A program made the position numbers and the translations under genes. Positions 1 to 6,189 of a DNA stretch of 9,911 nt are shown piece by piece; position 1 is the first letter of the stretch, and each line of letters opens with the position of its first letter. The notes under the pieces are model-generated. The model saw only the letters and a program-made list of their open reading frames with translations, was not told where the DNA came from and made no database searches. Origin of the DNA: UBA11865 sp035686605 (GTDB lineage: Bacteria; Chloroflexota; Anaerolineae; Promineifilales; Promineifilaceae); the NCBI GenBank assembly GCA_035686605.1, contig DASRZI010000114.1:1-9911 (forward strand), given 5' to 3'.

Positions 1-42
1 GATTGGGCAATGAAAGAAGCAGCCGCCCTCGGACTGATATAG
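1..42 (+). CDS. Possible C-terminal end of a gene cut by the left edge
   Basis: Reading from base 1 gives 13 residues (DWAMKEAAALGLI) followed by TAG at 40-42. The alanine-rich, helix-like ending is plausible for a protein C-terminus, and the gene would converge on the metalloregulator gene. Another plus frame is also open from base 3 to about 92, so the assignment rests on composition only. No family can be named from 13 residues. Confidence 0.3.
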   Translation, partial: DWAMKEAAALGLI

Positions 43-53
43 AACACCCTGTC

Positions 54-67
54 AGACCGGTTGGTCT
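54..67. repeat. Short perfect inverted repeat between convergent genes
   Basis: AGACC (54-58) and GGTCT (63-67) are perfect complements around a four-base GGTT loop. It lies between the possible left-edge gene and the 3' end of the metalloregulator gene, where a terminator would be expected. No run of T follows on either strand, so it is a weak hairpin and not a convincing intrinsic terminator. Confidence 0.25.
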
Positions 68-113
68 ACCCAAAATGGTTATCTCCCCCTAATGCGATCG
101 TCTCACGCTTTCG

Positions 114-824
114 TTAACGGATCTCAACCCAAATTGTCGAAGCGATCTTGTATCCTACGACCTGTATTTGCCCACCAGCTTCAACTGTCAGGGGGCCATC
201 AAATGGTGCTCTCTCTACAACAGTTACTTCGTTTCCAGGTACCAGACCAAGCTGAGCGATATAACGCAAGAAGTCCCCATCTACGTTGCCAGGTACTCGA
301 GATACGACGGCCTCGGTATTCTCGGGTAAGACAGACAGGGCTATAGTCTCAACTTCGACCATCAATCCTTCCCTTGAAGGGATAGGATCACCGTGGGGAT
401 CGAAAGAAGGAAAGTTGAGTGCCGCCGCCATTCTATCCTCCAGCTTTTCACTGATTACGTGTTCGAGAATGTCAGCCTGCTCGTGCACTTCATCCCAACC
501 GAAACCCAAAGCCTCTATCAGGTATAACTCCACCAGACGGTGGTGGCGTATTACTTCCAAAGCGATTTGTTTCCCAGCTTCGGTGAGGGTAACCCCATAG
601 TGTTTCTCGTACTCGACCAGGTTGAGCTTGTCCAGACGCTGGATCATGCTCGTAGCAGAGCCTGGCTTTACAGAACGGGCCTCGGCGACTCTGGAGGTGC
701 TGACCGGGCTTTCCTCTTGCTCCAGGGCGTAGATCGTTTTGAGATAATCTTCGATTGCCTGATGGTTGAGGATATTTCGTTGGCGAGAGGAGCTAGGCGA
801 AAGTGAATCGATATCTGGTGCCAT
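114..824 (-). CDS. DtxR/MntR-family metal-dependent transcriptional regulator
   Basis: This cytoplasmic metal-sensing repressor (236 aa) has the three-part DtxR layout: a winged helix-turn-helix at about residues 20-83, a metal-binding dimerisation domain at about 84-155, and an SH3/FeoA-like C-terminal domain at about 165-236. Aligning it by eye with DtxR and Bacillus MntR places the ligands at D26, H95, E99, H114, D118, E121 and H122. D26 and D118 replace DtxR Met10 and Cys102; carboxylates at these places are the pattern of Mn-sensing MntR proteins, so Mn2+ is the likelier effector. MntR Glu11 is not kept (K29). I chose the ATG at 824 because AAGGG lies six bases before it; a TTG at 830 would add two residues but overlaps that Shine-Dalgarno site. 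A DtxR-like box by its own promoter suggests autoregulation. The family is near certain; the metal is inferred. Confidence 0.93.
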   Translation of the reverse strand: MAPDIDSLSPSSSRQRNILNHQAIEDYLKTIYALEQEESPVSTSRVAEARSVKPGSATSMIQRLDKLNLVEYEKHYGVTLTEAGKQIALEVIRHHRLVELYLIEALGFGWDEVHEQADILEHVISEKLEDRMAAALNFPSFDPHGDPIPSREGLMVEVETIALSVLPENTEAVVSRVPGNVDGDFLRYIAQLGLVPGNEVTVVERAPFDGPLTVEAGGQIQVVGYKIASTIWVEIR

Positions 825-854
825 GGCCAACCCTTATGAAAGCAGAAAACGTGA

Positions 855-870
855 TTTAGGTGTGTCTAAA
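855..870. promoter_or_regulatory. DtxR/MntR-like operator upstream of the regulator gene
   Basis: TTTAGGTGTGTCTAAA is an inverted repeat: half-sites TTTAGG and TCTAAA with one mismatch and a four-base centre. DtxR/IdeR-type operators carry TTAGG-type half-sites, so the resemblance is good but not exact. It overlaps the proposed -10 element by one base and covers the expected transcription start, where a bound repressor would block transcription. Autoregulation is inferred. Confidence 0.5.
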
Positions 871-898
871 ACGTATCATAGGGCAGTCTGGCTGTCAA
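870..898 (-). promoter_or_regulatory. Sigma70-type promoter of the metalloregulator gene
   Basis: On the minus strand a perfect -35 TTGACA (complement of 893-898) is followed by a 17-base spacer and an extended -10, TG-A-TACGTT (hexamer 870-875). The -10 hexamer matches the consensus at only three of six positions, but the TGn extension and the perfect -35 compensate. TATGAT at 875-880 is a better hexamer but lies only 12 bases from the -35. The start would fall near 863, inside the DtxR-like box, giving a leader of about 40 bases. Confidence 0.5.
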
Positions 899-977
899 GC
901 ATTACTCATGATTACGGCACAAGGCTTGTGAAACTCGCAACTGCTTAGGGTATGGCTGCAAACTCGCCATTCAGAAA

Positions 978-1034
978 CTGTAATACTTTACATAACGAAT
1001 AATGTTCTTATCCGTTACTGGTGACGTATTACAG
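978..1034. repeat. Nested inverted repeat, possible structured element
   Basis: CTGTAATAC (978-986) and GTATTACAG (1026-1034) form a perfect nine-base inverted repeat. Inside it TAACG (993-997) and CGTTA (1013-1017) form a second perfect pair. The result could be a two-stem hairpin or cruciform with an AT-rich interior. It is about 80 bases upstream of the regulator's -35 and about 110 bases past the sirtuin stop. No T-run follows, so it is not a standard terminator. Its function is unknown. Confidence 0.4.
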
Positions 1035-1126
1035 GGCCGATGGTTAGAGTCTTTTAGGATTGTTTTTAGCTAGAAGAGTGGTCGAATGCCAACAGATCCT
1101 TGAACAATCCGATCTCCGAGGAGGAT

Positions 1127-1156
1127 AGCTGCAGATCCTGGCTTATCTGCGGAGCT
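1127..1156 (-). repeat. Hairpin spanning the sirtuin stop codon
   Basis: GCAGAT (1131-1136) pairs with ATCTGC (1145-1150) over an eight-base loop. Flanking AGCT at 1127-1130 and 1153-1156 can extend the stem past a two-base bulge. The loop and stem edge contain the sirtuin stop codon. On the minus strand the hairpin is followed by ATCCTCC, not a T-run, so it could stabilise the 3' end but does not look like a full intrinsic terminator. Confidence 0.3.
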
Positions 1157-1904
1157 TCAATAAATCAACAAGGGTGGGGAGTATCGTCCCGGAGGTCCCC
1201 CTGAGGGGGAAATCAACTACAGGGGTAAGCGGAGTATCTTCAACGTTGATCTCGACGATGATCCCACCATGGCTGCGAGCCTCAATGGCAAGCGAAGCCG
1301 CTGGTTGGACGATACCTGAGGTTCCCACACTGAGAAAGACATCGCTGTCTTGGGACGCGCTCAAGGCTTTGCGAAAGCTGGCTTGGGGAAGCTCTTCGCC
1401 AAACCAAACGACATCGGGCCTAAGCAATTCTCCGCAGTCAGGACAATAGGGTAGTTCATCAGAATCAGGCAGCAACTCCTCGAATAGCCTCCCGTCAACA
1501 GTGCACCTGGAACGCATGATGTTGCCGTGAAGTTCGATGACATCTGAATTACCTGCGAGTCGATGGAGGCCGTCAACATTCTGCGTGATTAGGCTGAAAC
1601 TCTGTACAAGTGTCTCCAACTCTACAAGAGCAAGATGCCCAGGATTTGGTCTCGCCTTGCTGATTAGTTCGCGCCGCCAGCGATACCATTCCCACACCAG
1701 CTCTGGATCATGACGGAATGCTTGAGAGGTTGCTAAAGATTGAGGATCGTATTGGGACCATAGGCCAGTCTGGGCTTCCCGGAAGGTTGGCACACCGCTT
1801 TCGGCAGAGATGCCGGATCCTGTCAAGACAACAACCTGGCCCGCCGTATCGATCAAGGCGATCAATTCCTCTGGAATAGGTAAAGATTCGCGAATCCCGG
1901 ACAT
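1143..1904 (-). CDS. cobB: NAD-dependent protein deacylase, sirtuin (Sir2/CobB, class III)
   Basis: Sirtuins remove acyl groups from lysine side chains, using NAD+ and yielding nicotinamide and O-acyl-ADP-ribose. The 253-residue protein shows the NAD-binding GSGISAESGVPTFR motif (29-42), TQNVDGLH (107-114), the catalytic His in ELHGN (H126), the zinc-ribbon region (134-157), RPDVVWFGE (162-170) and GTSGIVQPA (194-202). Y74 and R77 in WYRWRR match the YxxR pair that favours succinyl- or malonyl-lysine in SIRT5-like class III enzymes. The ribbon has only three cysteines, C134, C154 and C157; D137 stands where the second of the first CxxC is expected. The ATG at 1904 has AAAGG just upstream. The gene begins 17 bases after mgtE ends and is probably in its transcript. 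The family is certain; acyl preference is inferred. Confidence 0.95.
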   Translation of the reverse strand: MSGIRESLPIPEELIALIDTAGQVVVLTGSGISAESGVPTFREAQTGLWSQYDPQSLATSQAFRHDPELVWEWYRWRRELISKARPNPGHLALVELETLVQSFSLITQNVDGLHRLAGNSDVIELHGNIMRSRCTVDGRLFEELLPDSDELPYCPDCGELLRPDVVWFGEELPQASFRKALSASQDSDVFLSVGTSGIVQPAASLAIEARSHGGIIVEINVEDTPLTPVVDFPLRGTSGTILPTLVDLLKLRR

Positions 1905-1921
1905 ATAACCTTTGTAAGGTT

Positions 1922-3286
1922 TTACAGAATGATACTTGCTAGTGAAAAATAAATGAGCAGACCTGTGGCATCGACAATGGTCGTAATCATTGGGGCGCTT
2001 ACAACAGCCGGGTCGATCTTGAGTCGCTCAGTAATCAATGGAACTAAAGTCGCAACCGTATTGGCCCAGATCACGACCAGGAGAAGGGTTATTGCCAAGA
2101 CCAGCGGAACACCAGGATCTGAGTCAAATAGGAGGGCGCGCGCTAATCCGGCGAGGCCGAGGACGAAGCCTAAGATTAATCCAACAGTCATTTCTCTCGA
2201 CAGCGTCCGCAGGATGTCTGCCAGGCGAACTTCGCCGACAGCGATAGCACGGATGATTGTGGAAACTGTTTGTGATCCAGCATTACCAGCCGTGCCGCTG
2301 ACCACCGGTATAAAAATGGTCAACGAAACAAACGTTGCCAGCAGGGCCTTATTGTTCTGGACAACGGCATCGGTGACAAGCGAGGCAGCAAAGAGAGGGA
2401 GCAGCCAGATCAACCGCTTGCCGACTACTTGCGGTACTGAGGCCGAGAAGTATGGCTGGGCAAGGGGTTCAGATCCACCCAGTCGCTGGATATCCTCAGT
2501 TGCTTCTTCTTCAATGATGTCCAGCACGTCGTCTACGGTGACAACTCCGAGAAGATGCATCTCATCGTCGACAACCGGCATGGCAACGAAATCGTACTTC
2601 GACACCATCTCGGCTAGCTCTTCCTGATCAGCCGATTCAGGTATCGTTAACACATCAATTTCCATGATCGACTCTATTGTCGTTGTAGGGGCTGCTTGGA
2701 GAATGGCCCGGATTGGTACTACACCAATCAGACGGTTATCGCGGTCGACGACATATAAATAGTGCACCGTCTCTGCCGGTTCTATTTTAGCTAGTGAGCG
2801 TAAGTATTCCAGCGCTTCTGCAACAGTCCACTGCCTCCGAAGGGCAGCCACATCCCTGGTCATCAAGCGGCCGGCGGTCTCATCTTCATAACTAAGGAGT
2901 TCGCGAATCTCTTCGGCTTCTTCGGGTTCCATGAGTCCGAGGAGAAGCGTTGCTGTATCATCTGGCAGATCATCCAGGAATTCAGCTGCGTCATCCATCG
3001 GCAGCTCACCGAGCAAATCTGCGAGCCGTTCATCATCAACCTTATCGACTAGCTCCTGTCGAACGAGAGTCCCGGTTTCATCCAATACCTCGCTGGCAAT
3101 CTCATCATTCAGAAGATCGAATACAACGAGGGCATCTTGATGGGCCAGATTGTCCAGAATGTCGGCAATATCAGCAGGATGAAAATCATTGACCACCTGT
3201 CGTAGATCATCTAACTTACCTCGTTCGATGAGTGATCTTACTTGGCTGGTCATTCGGTCCTGGTGGCTAGCAGTTAATTCTTCCAC
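1922..3286 (-). CDS. mgtE: MgtE-family magnesium transporter/channel
   Basis: MgtE is a homodimeric inner-membrane Mg2+ channel gated by cytoplasmic Mg2+. At 454 residues it has the family's usual length and order: an acidic superhelical N domain (about 15-135, rich in DD and EE pairs that sense Mg2+), two CBS domains (about 140-200 and 205-262), a linker, and five membrane helices (about 290-454). The membrane part keeps the pore signature GTAGNAGSQT (331-340) and the final TTIVDATGL stretch with D439, which corresponds to the conserved pore aspartate. I chose the GTG at 3286 because AGGAG lies about nine bases upstream; the ATG at residue 12 would cut into the N domain. It is first in a likely operon with the sirtuin gene and divergent from the MscS gene. 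No M-box riboswitch is apparent in its leader. Confidence 0.97.
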   Translation of the reverse strand: MEELTASHQDRMTSQVRSLIERGKLDDLRQVVNDFHPADIADILDNLAHQDALVVFDLLNDEIASEVLDETGTLVRQELVDKVDDERLADLLGELPMDDAAEFLDDLPDDTATLLLGLMEPEEAEEIRELLSYEDETAGRLMTRDVAALRRQWTVAEALEYLRSLAKIEPAETVHYLYVVDRDNRLIGVVPIRAILQAAPTTTIESIMEIDVLTIPESADQEELAEMVSKYDFVAMPVVDDEMHLLGVVTVDDVLDIIEEEATEDIQRLGGSEPLAQPYFSASVPQVVGKRLIWLLPLFAASLVTDAVVQNNKALLATFVSLTIFIPVVSGTAGNAGSQTVSTIIRAIAVGEVRLADILRTLSREMTVGLILGFVLGLAGLARALLFDSDPGVPLVLAITLLLVVIWANTVATLVPLITERLKIDPAVVSAPMITTIVDATGLLIYFSLASIIL

Positions 3287-3441
3287 TGCGACACTCTCCT
3301 CTCGTATTTTTTCTGACTATCCAACCCCAGAGCGAGGCTCAAATGGACCATGAAGCTCTCCAGATTCATCTGGCTATAAGCGGTGTTACTGGCCCAAGTC
3401 CTGTTCTGATTTTCCTGGTGCTTGAAAAGCGCGTACCGGTA

Positions 3442-3480
3442 GCATATTATAGCTGAACCAGTCGCTATTCAGAATAATGC
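3442..3480. repeat. Imperfect dyad covering the mgtE promoter
   Basis: ATTAT-AG-CTGAA (3446-3457) is mirrored by TTCAG-A-ATAAT (3468-3478) around a ten-base centre. GC at 3442-3443 and 3479-3480 can pair outside a small bulge. Ten core base pairs interrupted by small bulges in the divergent mgtE/mscS intergenic region suggest a regulator site or a hairpin. No known operator family is recognised. The rest of the 288-base intergenic region shows nothing clear except weak -10-like TATAAA at 3508-3513 on the plus strand. Confidence 0.35.
3446..3474 (-). promoter_or_regulatory. Candidate mgtE promoter
   Basis: On the minus strand a perfect -10 TATAAT (complement of 3446-3451) sits 17 bases after TTCTGA (complement of 3469-3474), which matches a -35 at three of six positions. 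Transcription would begin near 3439 and give a leader of about 150 bases. The whole promoter lies within an imperfect dyad (3442-3480), which might be an operator. Confidence 0.4.
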
Positions 3481-3558
3481 ACCAACTACGATCTCACAGA
3501 ATATGGCTATAAACGAGAGATCTATGAAATACCTTGTATCAGGATTGAACGTGTAGGT

Positions 3559-3564
3559 GGAGGG
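3559..3564 (+). promoter_or_regulatory. Ribosome binding site deciding the mscS start
   Basis: GGAGGG precedes the ATG at 3575 by ten bases. A GTG at 3557 is in frame but overlaps this site, so the site supports the ATG at 3575 and a protein six residues shorter than the longest reading. Confidence 0.55.
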
Positions 3565-3574
3565 ATTTAACAAG

Positions 3575-4657
3575 ATGTCAGAAGATATTCAGAATTGGGC
3601 CATCGCTCTAGGGATATTTATTGGCTCCATCGTGGTTAGTTGGTTGATTGGCTTTGTATTGAACCAGCTGCAAAAACGCTATTTTAGCAAAACTGAAACA
3701 AGTCTCGATGACGTTACAATCGGCGCAATTAAGGCTCCACTGCAGCTAGTAGTTGTAGTCGCAGGCATCGAACTTGCCCTGCGTCAGGCAGATATTATCG
3801 TTGATAGTAAGTGGCAAGACACTGTCGCGGATATCTTTTTTGTCATTTATCTCCTGATCGTCTACGTTGCCCTGCTTAGATTGATTTCTGCAGTTACTCG
3901 CTGGTACGCAAAGGAGGTTGTTTCCCAAACGGACACGGAACTTGATGATAAGTTCCTCTCCTTTTTTAAGGCCCTTGCCAATACCATTCTCACGATAATC
4001 ATCATTATCATGTTTCTTGGTCGCTTCGGGATAGAACCAAGCGCGTTGATAACAACTCTGGGAATCGGTACCCTAGCCGTCGCATTAGCCGCTCAAGAAA
4101 CTCTAAGCGATATCATCTCTGGTTTTATCATCATGATCGATCAGCCATTCAATGTTGGGGATCGGGTTGAGATTCTTGACATTAATACCTGGGGAGATGT
4201 TACAGAGATCGGGCTTCGCAGCACACGCGTTCTAACAAGGGACAACAGGCTTGTTGCCATACCCAATTCGGTTATCGGAAAAGGACTGGTGGTTAACTAC
4301 TCGGATCCTAGCACAGTGTATAGGGTGCAGACTCATATCGGTGTGTCTTACGATACAGATCTTGAAAAGGCGCGAGAGGTAATGATTGAGGCGATACGGG
4401 CCCAAGAATGGGTGATGCACGACGAGCCGATTGAGGCCCTCATGCTTGAGTTTAGCAGTACCGCTATGGTCTTCAGGGTTCGCTGCTGGATTGAACACTA
4501 TGTGGAGAAACGAAGGGCGATCGATCGCATGAATACAGCTTTATATTATGCGGTTGGAGAGGCCGGAATCGTTATCGAACCTCTGACGACAATCCAACTG
4601 TATCCCTCAACGGTTGCGCCTGATACGATAAGGAACCCAGCGAAACTGAATGAATAA
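3575..4657 (+). CDS. MscS-family mechanosensitive ion channel
   Basis: This inner-membrane channel (360 aa) opens under membrane tension and releases solutes on hypo-osmotic shock. Four hydrophobic helices (about 8-29, 55-70, 86-106, 132-149) precede the pore helix, which is the best evidence: LITTLGIGTLAVALAAQ (158-174) is the Gly/Ala-patterned MscS TM3, followed by ETLSDIISGFIIMIDQPFNV, equivalent to the bent TM3b. The beta domain follows at GDRVEI (195-200) and keeps the VAIPNS motif (227-232). An alpha/beta C-terminal domain runs from about 250 to 345. MscS of E. coli has three helices, so this belongs to the extended branch. It is divergent from mgtE, whose ion-homeostasis role is thematically related. 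The family is secure; ion selectivity cannot be read. Confidence 0.94.
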   Translation: MSEDIQNWAIALGIFIGSIVVSWLIGFVLNQLQKRYFSKTETSLDDVTIGAIKAPLQLVVVVAGIELALRQADIIVDSKWQDTVADIFFVIYLLIVYVALLRLISAVTRWYAKEVVSQTDTELDDKFLSFFKALANTILTIIIIIMFLGRFGIEPSALITTLGIGTLAVALAAQETLSDIISGFIIMIDQPFNVGDRVEILDINTWGDVTEIGLRSTRVLTRDNRLVAIPNSVIGKGLVVNYSDPSTVYRVQTHIGVSYDTDLEKAREVMIEAIRAQEWVMHDEPIEALMLEFSSTAMVFRVRCWIEHYVEKRRAIDRMNTALYYAVGEAGIVIEPLTTIQLYPSTVAPDTIRNPAKLNE

Positions 4658-4805
4658 GCTGTTCGACTGCGATCTCAAATTCTAGGAAAAAGTACGGCGA
4701 GATATTCGCGCCAATCACTTAGCGGCCCAGGGCGATGTCTACTCTTGAGGTCTTTCCGCTGGCCTGTTTCCAGGGGGGGTCAGCGAACAGTGTGCTTTCT
4801 GTATA
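4658..4805. other. Convergent intergenic region between mscS and the Trm112-like gene
   Basis: About 148 bases between two 3' ends. It contains a seven-base G run near 4773-4779 and no convincing tRNA, gene or T-tailed hairpin. Transcription of either gene might end here by a factor-dependent route. Confidence 0.3.
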
Positions 4806-5069
4806 TCAGGTTGCCGGTGGAGGCACCGGCAATTCTTCATCGGGTGTATCCTTCCACTTCTCACCCTCTTCGATCAGCATTACCGGGATGCCTTCCCGGA
4901 TAGGATATTTCAAGCCTGAATCGTCGCATACTAGCCAGGTATTGTGGACCAGCCGTAGACGACCCGGATCATCTCCATACTTATCCTTTTCTTGAACAGC
5001 TTTAGGGCAGCGAAGGATCTCGAACAACTCTTGACTTATGGGAAGGGGATCTTTTTCATTTTCGGTCAT
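4806..5069 (-). CDS. Trm112/UPF0434-like small protein
   Basis: This 87-residue protein matches the Trm112-like/UPF0434 (YcaR) pattern: LFEILRCPK (15-23) at the N-terminus, then LVCDDSGLKYPIREGIPVMLIEEGE (46-70), whose YPIREGIPVML core is diagnostic. Trm112 in eukaryotes and archaea is a zinc-binding partner that activates methyltransferases; the bacterial role is poorly defined. Here only C21 and C48 remain of the usual cysteine pairs, so a full zinc ribbon is unlikely. An insert with DPGRLRLV (34-41) separates the two parts, and the tail ends in PVPPPAT. The ATG at 5069 has only a weak purine stretch upstream. The gene lies 183 bases after the ATPase gene on the same strand. Confidence 0.85.
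   Translation of the reverse strand: MTENEKDPLPISQELFEILRCPKAVQEKDKYGDDPGRLRLVHNTWLVCDDSGLKYPIREGIPVMLIEEGEKWKDTPDEELPVPPPAT
4811..4832. repeat. Perfect nine-base hairpin in the 3' end of the Trm112-like gene
   Basis: TTGCCGGTG (4811-4819) and CACCGGCAA (4824-4832) are perfect complements with a four-base loop. The hairpin covers the last codons of the Trm112-like gene, coding for part of its PVPPPAT tail. On the plus strand it is followed by TTCTT, on the minus strand by no T-run. It could be a weak terminator for read-through from mscS or an mRNA 3'-end stabiliser, or be chance from proline and alanine codons. Confidence 0.3.
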
Positions 5070-5106
5070 AAACAGCTCTACCTTTGATTATTCCATCGAG
5101 TCGACA

Positions 5107-5123
5107 GCTGCGAAGCTCGCAGC
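5107..5123. repeat. Seven-base hairpin before the Trm112-like gene
   Basis: GCTGCGA (5107-5113) and TCGCAGC (5117-5123) pair perfectly over a three-base loop, 37 bases upstream of the Trm112-like start and 130 bases past the ATPase stop. On the minus strand no T-run follows, so it may be a leader hairpin or a factor-dependent end for the ATPase transcript. Confidence 0.3.
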
Positions 5124-5252
5124 ACTTGATCTTACGAATCTAACTGACGAAGACAAGTACCATAATATTGCGTTATCATAAGCGCGATCCGAAATCTGAT
5201 TTTCGAGAGACGATCCAGATCACACCGTCGAGAACCTAGGACCGAGTCGCGA

Positions 5253-6173
5253 TCAGCCTCCAGGAGTGTGATATGTATATATTTTCCTACGTTTGAATAC
5301 CGGCAAATGAAAATCGCCAGGACCAAGGTCTATAGTTAAGGCGGCGGCAATGTCTGCGAAGGTAATGTGAGTAATCCCCATATTGAAGCATCGCTCATAC
5401 AACGCGTGACAAAACCTCTGAAGATCATTCGGATGACCCCCGGTCAGGTCGTGGATGTATGTTCCAACTGAGTCAACAATACGGTATGGGTAGGCTAGAT
5501 TAATTATGTCAAGTGAATCGTCAAGATCGAAGTTGCTGAGCTCGAGAACAGCTGATTCGGCGATCATTTGATCGGCGACGGATGCTCTCTGACTCACGAC
5601 ATCACTCGATACCATCAAGTATTCGATATTGTCAACTTCCTCATAAAGTTCTAGTATTATGTCAAGTATTTCGTCTTTCCGGTTTTTCCCATTTGCCGTG
5701 CCATATAGTATGTCGGCATTGTCAAAGGCAAGGAGAAGACGGACGTCCTCTAATGAATCTGCCAAGGGGAACCAGAATTTCTTCATAAACTCGTGAAGAG
5801 GATTTAATACAAGCATTCGCTTGTGAAAGGGAGGTGCCGTTCTTGCATTAGAGGAGAGGGTTAATGATATCGATTGGCTGAAACTCCACAGGAACTCGCG
5901 CAGATTGACATCGAAAACTTGGGGAGTATTGATAATTACAGTGATCAGCCGGCGCGAATCCGGATAAAATATAAGCTGGTTAATAAGGGATGTCTTGCCG
6001 CTTCCCCGTGCTCCAATTAGTGTGAGCGGCTGTCGTTCGCGTTTCTTCCATACGGACCTGTTGATCCATGAGATTTCGGCGCCGCGGCCGAAGAACAGGT
6101 CCCATCGACCAAGGGGCCGACCATAGACAAATGGATTTTGTGAAATTTCTGCAAGAGGGCTTGAACGAGTCAT
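5253..6173 (-). CDS. P-loop ATPase of the AAA/STAND type
   Basis: A 306-residue NTPase of unassigned role. It opens with NPFVYGRPLGRWDLFFGR (13-30), the entry motif seen in many AAA/STAND-like ATPases. Walker A is GARGSGKT (54-61). Walker B is LLLAFDNAD (147-155), where N152 replaces the usual glutamate, as is common in STAND NTPases. LTGGHPNDLQRFCHALYE (243-260) resembles the GxP-containing helical lid motif of this group. No effector domain, membrane helix or repeat sensor is visible beyond the core, so it is short compared with typical STAND signalling proteins. I chose the ATG at 6173 because a -10-like TACAAT lies ten bases before it; a GTG at 6197 would add eight residues. It is divergent from znuA, with about 290 bases between starts. 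Nothing here names its target. Confidence 0.8.
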   Translation of the reverse strand: MTRSSPLAEISQNPFVYGRPLGRWDLFFGRGAEISWINRSVWKKRERQPLTLIGARGSGKTSLINQLIFYPDSRRLITVIINTPQVFDVNLREFLWSFSQSISLTLSSNARTAPPFHKRMLVLNPLHEFMKKFWFPLADSLEDVRLLLAFDNADILYGTANGKNRKDEILDIILELYEEVDNIEYLMVSSDVVSQRASVADQMIAESAVLELSNFDLDDSLDIINLAYPYRIVDSVGTYIHDLTGGHPNDLQRFCHALYERCFNMGITHITFADIAAALTIDLGPGDFHLPVFKRRKIYTYHTPGG

Positions 6174-6183
6174 AACTGTAAAG

Positions 6184-6189
6184 ATTGTA
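6184..6189 (-). promoter_or_regulatory. Possible -10 element of the ATPase gene
   Basis: TACAAT on the minus strand lies ten bases before the ATG at 6173 and would give an almost leaderless transcript. No good -35 is seen upstream and neither candidate start has a Shine-Dalgarno site. This is offered only as a reason to prefer the ATG over the GTG at 6197. Confidence 0.2.

Larger units (their letters stand above)
825..1142. other. Gene-free stretch between the sirtuin and regulator genes
   Basis: About 318 bases without a credible gene. The regulator-proximal part holds that gene's promoter and operator. The middle holds an AT-rich nested inverted repeat (978-1034). The distal end holds a hairpin at the sirtuin stop codon. 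The largest minus-strand peptide I noticed is only about 22 residues, with no supporting start site. No intrinsic terminator with a T-run separates the two genes, so read-through from mgtE and the sirtuin gene into the regulator is possible. Confidence 0.5.

Noticed and set aside
1061..1071. TTTTTAG and TTTTAGG near 1051-1071 as further DtxR half-sites
   Set aside because: They are in the same orientation with no inverted partner, and lie far from the regulator promoter.
1953..2627. Long open frame on the plus strand inside mgtE
   Set aside because: It is the complement of a clear mgtE coding region, is rich in Ser, Thr and Arg, and shows no domain.
3287..3440. Possible M-box Mg2+ riboswitch in the mgtE leader
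   Set aside because: The leader is long enough, but I do not find the conserved M-box core or a terminator hairpin with a T-run on the minus strand.
4651..4700. GTTCGACTG stretch as a possible tRNA T-arm
   Set aside because: No matching acceptor, D-arm or anticodon arm can be placed around it.
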